A DNA stretch of 64,000 nucleotides from Acidobacteriota bacterium (GTDB lineage Bacteria > Acidobacteriota > Thermoanaerobaculia > Multivoradales > SZUA-115), in the NCBI GenBank assembly GCA_024277255.1, contig JAJRVQ010000024.1, positions 62,001 through 126,000 on the forward strand, given 5' to 3'. The notes beneath the pieces were generated by a model. It was given only the letters and a program-made list of their open reading frames with translations. It did not search any database and had not been told where the DNA came from. Positions 63,601-64,000 of this stretch are shown piece after piece (the first letter of the stretch is position 1; each line of letters opens with the position of its first letter). Position numbers and translations under genes: made by a program.

Positions 63601-64000
63601 GTGAAGTCGGATAGTCAACCCGATCGCGTGGCACCCGACCGAGGAGAGACAGCTCGCCGGTGCCCAGCCGTTGCTCGATCTCGCGCGCCATGGCCGCCAC
63701 CGTCGGCGCCTCAAACAGAGTCCTCACCGGCAGCTCAACGCCACACTCCTCCCGCACCCGTGCCAAGAGCTGAGTGGCAAGCAGCGAGTGGCCACCGAGG
63801 GCGAAGAAGTCATCCTGCGCCCCGACACCCTCGACACCCAACAGCTTTGACCAAACGCCGGCCAGGAGTTCTTCGAGAGGCGTCTTCAGGGTGCCCTCTC
63901 CAGTCACCAGCCGCGACCAATCCACCGCTGGCAGCTGGCGCCGGTCGACCTTGCCGCTGGGGTTGAGCGGCAGAGAGTCGAGCTGGACAAAGGCCGTGGG
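42602..64000 (-). CDS. Gene A: giant NRPS/PKS, A(part)-T-(C-A-T)x5-KS-AT0-KR0-ACP; 5' end outside window
   Basis: Cytoplasmic assembly-line enzyme that adds at least five amino acids and then enters a polyketide module. The frame is open from the window edge for 7,132 codons to a TGA at 42602. The edge falls in the A10 motif of an adenylation domain (SGKVDRRQLPA), so the true start lies upstream; the first in-window GTG at 63925 is internal. Domains in rough residues counted from the edge: T 45-115; C 120-563, A 583-1107, T 1133-1200; C 1223-1683, A 1703-2200, T to 2283; C 2310-2770, A to 3290, T to 3367; C 3397-3857, A to 4373, T to 4453; C 4477-4940, A to 5480, T to 5557; KS 5580-6010; AT-like 6103-6337; KR-like 6437-6973; ACP 7013-7087. 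All five C domains keep HHxxxDG. The AT and KR have lost catalytic residues (separate entries). The acidic C-terminal tail probably docks to gene B. It overlaps gene B by 4 bases. Confidence 0.96.
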   Translation of the reverse strand, partial: PTAFVQLDSLPLNPSGKVDRRQLPAVDWSRLVTGEGTLKTPLEELLAGVWSKLLGVEGVGAQDDFFALGGHSLLATQLLARVREECGVELPVRTLFEAPTVAAMAREIEQRLGTGELSLLGRVPRDRVDYPTSLSQERLWFIDQFDPGNTTLNMSTQVRLRGDLNTRALAAAIKEVARRHESLRTCFAERGGKPVQCIDERPALPVRWVDLGRLTLKLRQEVGARMVEVEASKPYDLARAPLARCWVAREAIDDHLFVFGIHHIVSDGWSINLLIHEIATLYEAFAAGRPSPLAELPVQYVDYAVWQRRHLEGELESGQLEYWRQQLAGPRPILDLPFDRPRPAVQTFRGGSYLWRSSPEQAAGLAELNRRFGATGFMTLLAVFNLLMARLAGQGEILVGSPVAGRGRLEIEQLIGFFLNTLVLRTDLSDDPTFAQLVSRVRRTAIDGFANQDVPFERLLSELAPERDLSRTPLFQVFFNMVNLPTQPIDLAGLVMEPIEGPPPESKFDITVYALDDAEAIRLNFVYNADLFDHGRIEEMARQFAALLDQAIAAPGTSVSHFSLLTPVARRLLPDPSEVLAHEWSASVQALMRQQARRRPDSCAVIDPAVTLSYAMFEALVDRLAAHLRAGGVGRGDRVVILAHRSAPLAVAVFAVLEAGAAFVIVDPSYPSLRQADIVELADPAGWIALAEAGEPPPEVLAALDGSTGGADGSCGCRCRLTLPASPGLVSFLLDERGTAPVEPPGIPIIAQDTAYVAFTSGSTGKPKGILGQHGSLSHFLPFQQSEFGLDETDRYTMLSGLAHDPLQRDLFTPLATGATLVIPDPARIALRGEMAEWMARERVSVAHLTPAMGQLIAEPAADAPLAVVDSLRWSFLVGEALTHRDVDRLRAMAPHVQCINLFGSTETQRAVSFHRVTVGDGGGGKEILPLGRGMEGAQLLVLDPRDSLAGVGEVGEICTRSPHLALGYLNDPRLTAERFTPDPVGSGHGDRIYRTGDLGRFLPNGEVSYLGRADSQVKIRGFRIELGEIEAVLGSHPRVLEAVVAAPVDAASGERRLVGYYTLDSSVRDEAEVTSEALRGYLGERLPRNLVPTAFLQLAALPLTSNGKVDRAALAALEVNLGSSSRQVAPRTSVEERLVEVWREVLGVEQLGVDDNFFDLGGHSLLATQLISRIRDRMAIEVPLPLVFEAPTVAGMASGISSASEASSPGEDLGAELGHIELASREVDLPLSFSQERLYFLSQLMPDVALFNVPIGVRIDGPLEVRALHQGWVEVVARHEILRTTFGDLAGEPFQRPRGVVETSLPMVDLTVLPTRKGEDLLRRLVEIHGSLLFDLECGPLVQLALVRLAPRRHAALFNLHHLVTDGWSNGILVQELSARYLARTGGKAVALPELSIQYADFAVWQRRVFTDARLAAELDYWRDRLAGMPTTLDLPLDRPRPAVAIHAGATLTQDLSARLSANLGRLAQESGSTLFMVLMATWQILLRRYSGQDGFGVGSPLAGRSRTEVEPLVGFFVNTLVVRAQVVSTDSFATLIERVRAGAIQDFAHQELPFERLVEALAPERNLNTSPLYQVIFALQNARQQGAGTNSNTLDVESMAEEVSFTPLVSERIVLRYDLGLQVSEYKGRLSAALSYKIDLFDRTSVERMAAHWLEILRQVVASPERAVGEMVLLSASERHQLRHEWNSQPRRRSAPRLLHQLIENQVVATPERIAVVLEDDHLTFGSLWRRSTAVAGELRRRGVGVDDVVAIAMERSLDMIVALVGILRAGGAYLPLDPALPAQRMAYMLRNAQADQEHRILISDAVVRDRLPDLATIGVCLLEMDRVDRIPAMEPANDALEAFEMSPDNAAYVIFTSGSTGLPKGVTIPHRAIANRMDFGRQMDASAAAVILLKTTIAFDVSVIEIFLPLVSGARMVMAHQGDEKDLPQLLRTIARQRVSTILFPPSVHTLLLEQPELAECTALTQIFTAGEALPADLPGRYFERLDASLTNRYGPTEATIGMLSWRCRRGEASTPNVPIGYPISDAEVLLLDPSRRPVPIGVAGELAVAGVGLARGYVGLPARTASVFIPHPSPTTAGERIYCTGDLARWRSDGAIEFLGRIDTQVKVRGYRVELGEIETTLARLAEISRAAVVDRRDAGGTVRLVAYCVASGEQPSAASLRQQLSRSLPDYMVPSGFVFLPELPLMISGKVDRKALPEASFGSSDDDYVAPRDAVERTIAEIWSELLEVASVGVESSFFALGGHSLLATRVMARLREAFAVEVSLRDFFEVPTVAGLARQVRALQRRSKGLAAPPLASRDEHWAGPVPLSFAQERLWFLHQLDPTSSAYNLPIALDLQGQLNVSALAASLADVVRRHESLRTTVVVTEGVPRPRIAPAMGLRVGLALVDLSALAELVAVETLSRLTHAATIRPFDLSTGPLWRPLLLRSGEQDHRLLLSMHHIVSDGWSMRVLAEAAVWGYGVYSSDSPPSALEVIKPLSIQYSDYAVWQRSPAVEQILGVQLEYWVELLSGLPQFELMTDRPRRPLAARRGGRVSHQFDATSSAALDRLAQRVGATPFMVLLAALGTVLSRFSATQDQVLIGSPVANREQAAIENLIGLFVNTLVFPVDLSGRPTVDELLAQTRDTALNGYAHQALPFERLVDALGVERTIDRSPLFQVMLAFQNAPKREIEVPGLAAEMVAGGAIAAKFDLTINASHAGEGQERTLYLGGDFNPDLLDHTTVARWLAYLETFVLQAVDFGQHEVGELSLLSVAERQQVTVEWAAAGQFAKGGSSLPAGGTLWSLVVARASQTPELIAVSDASGQQLSYRELLRRSLALAGELQALGVGPEDRVGLYFERSWPLVAALLATTAVGAAYVALAPAQPVARLTAILHDARPAVVLAGAGFGTALAESLSDGQLLAIDVAALASGAGEALLPLPAGPPSPLNAAYLLFTSGSTGQPKGAVISHGAAVNHMRWMIEEFDFSAEDRVLQKTPISFDASVWEFWVPLLVGCRLELALVGWEQDPDLLIESLRSRAITDLQVVPSLLELLLHEKEFSDLDSLRRLFCGGEALSGELRDRVQERLGVELVNLYGPTETTIDSLFHRCAKDDSGAAVPIGRAIAGASVRVIDRNGQWSAVGALGELSIAGPGLGRGYFGRPRWTAEAFVPDVAGVEPGGRMYRTGDLARYLRDGRVSFHGRRDFQVKIRGYRIEPGEIEAALLAHPAVETTAVVARDDLPAGEGLVAYWVGDRSRMKELRPHLADRLPPYMVPSAFVALDSLPVTYAGKLDRRALPRPSGDELEAPAGSVAPRTPTEKAVAAVWCEVLGLDSVGTHDSFFESGGHSLLATQVISRLRAQFDVELPLKRLFQHPTVAALAASIDTDLVAEGGGSTARSYSAIEPRGARFDRYLPLSFAQERLWFLQQLEPDSPAYNMPMALGLTGDLCHQVLARSLGEVVTRHEALRTRLVSHEGVGAQMIDPPPVGGYLPLPLIDLSGLTTQVDLTLSKLGRYETLRPFAMERQWPIRAAVVRVDQREHALLLDVHHAAFDGWSSGILVGEIQKLYTAFSAGDESPLEPLAVQYADYALWQRRWLGEGEMERQMDYWRRQLAGAATRLELPLDRPRPLHSNHRAGRYAFVVEAEAAAALTGLCRREGTTEFMVFLALFSALLSRWSAQEELTVGTPIANRIRPEIEGLIGFFVNTLVLRADLSGRPTFADLLQRTKQVTLDAYSHQDLPFERLVEELEPERDLSRTPLFQAMLVLQNAPSEVVDLPGLTLRGMANKSAIAKFDLLLSLAPYRPLESVGEDREGLTWAATVGYSSDLFDATTIERLMNSWSRLLVAAVAEPLKPLADLVVLSPAEVHQLLFAFNDTALALADEPSGLPVHLHFERVAGDNPDRVAVAGEGWSWSYSMLQRRSGQLATALRRMGVGVESRVALALPRSVEMAVAVLGVLKAGAAYLPLDPTLPRERLAFMLEDAEAGLILSDRPTAERLPVEGRQVLFLDESVTELVALEPLPAVRSSRLSLVSLLYTSGSTGLPKGVAMSHGALANMVEWQLTTSRAGGGTRSLQFAALSFDVSFQEFFSSWCSAGTLQVIDESLRRDAKALLAYLDRHRVERLFLPFVALQQLAEVAAESGAYPRFLNEVITAGEQLVVNGPVATFFDSFPAVERTLANQYGPTEAHVVSEEPLSGPSPDWPSLPSIGRPIRATQLRVIEAGGEPAALGVVGELYISGMALARGYLARPALTAASFLPDPWGIGARRYRTGDLARLLPSGKIEFLGRRDDQTKVRGYRVELGEVESILAEYPGVRQAAAAVHPDPGGRGALVGYVVHEGELDRVGLHNFLSERLPDYMVPATFVELSEMPLTGSGKLARRALPAPQAGDLASGEWVAPRSPSEELVAEIFGSLLNVERVSATDGFFALGGHSLLATRVVAHLGPAVELDIPVRQLFETPTVEALARWIDTQRRHGAALPMAPPIVAQDHADAVPLSFAQERLWLLDRLEPGNPAYHLPMPLVARGNLRPALLAQALAATTQRHAALRTRFEVADSGQPLQSVGAAVPWRLWLPAVDLSGLSADRGQATLHSLRRLENLHPFDLCRGQLMRALLVRIGPEEHAILLNVHHIATDGWSNGILVSEISKLYGALWLAESEGAPAAVDDLLRPLPVSYRDFAVWQRDWLAGSRLEDHLSYWLDELGDAPTVLELPIDRTRPPVVTHRGGLQRLRLSKDLRDSLQHSARKESVTQFMLFLAAWSATLARWSGQDDLLVGCPIANRQRQELDGVVGFFVNTLVLRCQPNPRLHWRDLLAEARQRSLAAFEHQDLPFERLVEELVTNRALDRSPLFQVAMVVQNAPTGETDALPGLTLTRLRSEVTTAKFDLTLAVHESSDGIDLLIDYATDLFDPTSIVRLGERLGALLKATLCAPERPLGDLTLLSRAEAHQLRVEWSRPVVAERLAPLQGQPETREGSEGVHDQFTGLAQRYPDRIVLSSEETQLSYGELRRRSLVLAMDLERLGALAEVPVAVLLDRGADYLVAILAILEVGGAYLPIDSNYPDERVAFMVSDSGASILLTDAKGAQRWADSAAPHRPVVAVSEVAKVVANEAPMPEGLTGDAGRRVRPLGSQQLAYVIYTSGSTGRPKGVTIAHLGLSELVDWYRRTYGYQPGDRVSWSASPAFDATVLELWPALTSGATLCVVPDLLRGAAKLLARWIVSERINVSFVSTAVAEGLLAQPWLEQPALRYLLTGGDRLTQRPPEGLPFTLHNHYGPTEVTVVASASRVACGGRMAPAIGRALDGILLWVVADQRWPKSVPLGTAGELWIGGQHLARGYLGRPGLAAEKFLPDALSGSAGTRVYRSGDLVRQRYDGQLEFLGRIDHQVKIRGYRIELGEIEGALLRHSAVEACVADVRSTASGDRRLVAWVVASPPSSGERALTGRELAERLRRELPEYLVPASIVMVEQLPLTAHGKVDRKALVAPRPGEGASGGSAFRPPGNELERQICAIFAQLLEVDKISVNDNFFELGAHSLLLVKAQEKLERQLGREIPLMEFFRHSTVATLAEQLSDTTAKATPTQETLRDRPPLDQNEMVAIVGMSGRFPGADNIETLWANLRAGTEGITFYSDSELREAGVSEELLGNPAFVPAAGPINDFDRFDASLFGFNPREAATLDPQHRVFLECAWQALEDAGCDPDRFEGAIGVYAGSGLSRYWRNLLGSGTSDLFQMTLGNEKDFLATRVAYKLNLRGPGINVQTACSTSLVATHLACRALIAGECDVALAGGASVRIFGPAGYLYQQDSILSSDGHCRSFDANARGTIATDGAAVVVLKRLSDALEDGDTIRAVIRGSAINNDGSDKVGFTSPSVAGQTKVIREAWRSAGLDPATARFVEAHGTATPIGDPIEVAALRESNIGAACPEGCALGSLKSNVGHMDAAAAVGGLIKATLALQNRELPPSLWLEKPNPALELAGSGLFVNTQLLRLEASADGSEGQPDVLRAGVSSFGLGGTNAHVVLEEAPALAPAPKAEDRWRLLVLSAHTSEALDIAATRLAKFLEQDCQSSEPVALADVVHTMAVGRRQLRLRRALPVRTVEDAIAALRGELTPGLPTLSDGRSGGSATPLIFLFQDDATRYPSMGRDLDQPGQVYHREMDRCSAILSPLLGCDLRDVLYPSGEETEPFPPSGERYAPAVLFAVQYALARQWMAWGADPVALVGFGLGEYVAACLAGVFELEDGSMLVSECGRIARELSLPSRTATTGTAQDRAAQSREIGKGGTLTAAAQSLRRRLDPVRFSAPSLPFYSNPSNNWISLDEAVSPQYWVDRMLTPPNPVTDLEPLDLVEGTRFLVMGPDAMARDASSSSRSSNQTENSADDVLHFSLPGGVDECDDQAWMLAIFGRLWAQGCAVDPANLTRGEARRRIPLPTYAFDRQRHWVEQETSAAPISPEAPAASTTLHHYMPSWKPTVPMALAGALVAGEPNDGSPEPGSGANIDLVVLSDSGAKDDAIGRALVARLSAAGHRCQLVLAGSRLEVGGPGTWRVDRQVADHFDALIEALSKQGSLPRRFAVLWPLDEVTEEEPSLRFERQLDRSLYGPIFLAAAIARALDGMKTEGSPIALSVVTRGATAVGGEERLKPGLAAVQGLLAAFQEEQPELFWRCIDLPGSVHMERARESLLGGLAAELMVTRSDSAAISSPWWPLVALRPGRRWIAAYEPVVLPPAVSQGALKAGSVCWLTGGLSLLGLALAEELIDRFEAKILITHEGDLPAEADWVAYVTAAEALEQPSGKVLTGEQIAQRLTAEALRRLLALRDKGSVEVIPRTAVNDPPTLAAALARAEQRFGPIQALFHLSGDRPAKLPVPLETAGPVVFASAFAAQYGSIGVLNELLADRDLDLALSVGSPEPILAGVGQADEAAASAAANALCEGEPAGRSLRWVRVTWSGWPELPADTVLGMATPESRSGGTPISAAHALDALMRVAEVGHMGSTFRIVIAPREPQFLLAKPAKRRKKITLSPRPPLATVFVAPTGETQERVAEAWQELLGIASIGAYDTFLELGGDSLLGISLIARLDESFGVRLTIADLFEFPTIFEQAQRIEAERGATTGTLNESDDLDELEALLASVEELSDDEISAEISKRGEDL
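42603..42618 (-). promoter_or_regulatory. RBS and GTGA start/stop overlap, gene A to gene B
   Basis: The GTG start of gene B (42603-42605) overlaps the TGA stop of gene A (42602-42604). Upstream on the minus strand lies GAGGCGAGGA (42609-42618), whose GAGG sits 9 bases from the start. This supports the GTG start and translational coupling. Confidence 0.75.
43080..44690 (-). other. Degenerate ketoreductase region (KR0)
   Basis: A KR-like fold sits between the AT remnant and the ACP. The nucleotide-binding glycine motif, GGLGRLG in sister modules, reads GGLSLLG (43806-43844). The catalytic block, which elsewhere reads LLFSSLASV followed by AAYAAAN, is ALSVGSPEP followed by AAASAAAN here. The active-site tyrosine is replaced by serine (codon 43280-43282) and the LFSS serine stretch is lost. 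Ketoreduction by this domain is therefore not expected. Confidence 0.85.
44990..45690 (-). other. Degenerate acyltransferase domain (AT0)
   Basis: The family motif GxGxQ or GLGDHYPGM is replaced by FQDDATRYPSMG. The nucleophile elbow GHSxG reads GFGLG (GFGLGE codons at 45371-45388), so the catalytic serine is a glycine. Roughly 60 residues that would hold the small ferredoxin-like subdomain and the catalytic His motif HAFH are missing (about 45130-45300). The flanks remain recognisable: PAVLFAVQYALARQW, GEYVAACLAGVFELED and PFYSNPSNNW. The reading frame is continuous, so this is substitution and deletion, not a frameshift. Confidence 0.85.
47330..50634 (-). other. Module A6: C-A-T feeding the first KS; hydrophobic code
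   Basis: The C domain has HHIATDGW near 50134-50160. The A domain has FDATVLELW, LLTGGDRL and HYGPTEVTVV, giving the code DALFLGHVVK. This suggests a bulky aliphatic residue but is not diagnostic. The T domain is LGAHSLLLVKAQ (serine codon 47441-47443). It differs from LGGHSLLATQ carriers and belongs to the class that in this window always precedes a KS. Confidence 0.72.
50635..53894 (-). other. Module A5: C-A-T, proline-like code
   Basis: The C domain motif is HHAAFDGW (53385-53408), a rarer variant with the catalytic second His kept. The A domain has FDVSFQEFF, LPFVALQQL and QYGPTEAHVV. The code DVQFIAQVVK is close to proline codes such as DVQFIAHVVK. The invariant lysine is present in GSGKLARRAL. 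The T domain has LGGHSLLATR, serine near 50747. A cyclic imino acid other than proline is possible. Confidence 0.7.
53895..57149 (-). other. Module A4: C-A-T, predicted glutamine
   Basis: The C domain has HHIVSDGW near 56642-56668. The A domain has FDASVWEFW, VVPSLLELL and LYGPTETTID, giving the code DAWQFGLIDK, which I recall as a glutamine code. The T domain reads FFESGGHSLLATQ (Ser instead of the usual Leu before GG), with the carrier serine near 54003. No epimerization domain follows, so an L residue is expected. Confidence 0.78.
57150..60399 (-). other. Module A3: C-A-T, substrate unassigned (code DVILFARIGK)
   Basis: The C domain has HHLVTDGW near 59894-59920. The A domain has TSGSTGLPKG near 58403-58433, FDVSVIEIF and RYGPTEATIG. 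The code DVILFARIGK matches no specificity I can recall, but it closely resembles the A domains of genes D (second) and E. The T domain has LGGHSLLATR, serine near 57252. Confidence 0.8.
60400..63640 (-). other. Module A2: C-A-T with a Lys2-type (aminoadipate-like) adenylation domain
   Basis: The C domain has HHIVSDGW near 63195-63218. The A domain departs from all others here: where they have FDxSVxE it reads HDPLQRDLF (61565-61591), followed by HLTPAMGQLI and STETQRAV. These are hallmarks of fungal alpha-aminoadipate reductase (Lys2) A domains. The ten-residue code read by eye is DPRHFVLRAK, one change from the DPRHFVMRAK I recall for Lys2. The T domain reads FFDLGGHSLLATQ with the serine codon near 60508. 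Predicted substrate: alpha-aminoadipate or another acid with a side-chain carboxylate (inference). Confidence 0.75.
63650..64000 (-). other. Module A1 (partial): end of A domain plus T domain
   Basis: Only the A10 motif of the adenylation domain is in the window, so its substrate cannot be read. The following carrier domain has LGGHSLLATQ, with the phosphopantetheine serine codon near 63786. The motif class is the one that precedes C domains in this locus. Confidence 0.85.

Noticed and set aside
63923-63925. GTG as the start of gene A
   Set aside because: The same frame continues to the window edge and encodes the A10 motif of an adenylation domain, so the GTG is internal.

Overview
The window is a 64-kb slice through the interior of one very large hybrid non-ribosomal peptide synthetase / polyketide synthase (NRPS/PKS) locus. 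Every real gene lies on the minus strand, so the biosynthetic order runs from position 64000 down to position 1. Both edges cut through genes: the first gene is open at its 5' end and the last at its 3' end. There is no intergenic stretch longer than a few bases and no tailoring, transport, regulatory, RNA or mobile gene. The DNA is GC-rich throughout, with strong third-position G/C bias that creates many long but spurious antisense frames. Gene style (module-sized NRPS blocks joined to KS-AT-KR-ACP blocks, cis-AT, short overlaps) suggests a Gram-negative secondary-metabolite producer such as a myxobacterium or acidobacterium. The sequence alone does not settle the phylum.

Layout in biosynthetic order. 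Gene A (64000-42602, over 7,100 codons) carries the end of an A domain plus T, then five C-A-T modules, then KS-AT-KR-ACP. Its AT and KR have lost their catalytic residues. Gene B (42605-39117) is a single C-A-T module with an Ile/Val-type code. Gene C (39120-24397) is three C-A-T modules plus KS-AT-KR-ACP. Gene D (24400-12923) is two C-A-T modules, the first Ser-type, plus KS-AT-KR-ACP. Gene E (12926-4578) is C-A-T plus KS-AT-KR-ACP. Gene F (4574 to beyond 1) is C-A(Thr)-T followed by an epimerization domain that runs off the window. Genes A to E are joined by four 4-base RTGA start/stop overlaps, and E and F are separated by 3 bases. This indicates one translationally coupled operon.

How it should work (inference from collinearity). 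The chain is passed from gene A to gene F. Adenylation codes read by eye give, in order: unknown (cut off), alpha-aminoadipate-like, unassigned, Gln, Pro-like, hydrophobic, [inactive-looking ketide module], Ile/Val, Ser-like, unassigned, unassigned, malonate with ketoreduction, Ser, unassigned, malonate with ketoreduction, unassigned, malonate with ketoreduction, D-Thr. Each active PKS module has a malonyl-type AT and a KR but no DH or ER. It should therefore turn the preceding aminoacyl unit into a 4-amino-3-hydroxy (statine-like) unit. The product would be a long peptide interrupted by several such units. No thioesterase or terminal reductase is visible, so release lies outside the window. 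I do not recognise the product.
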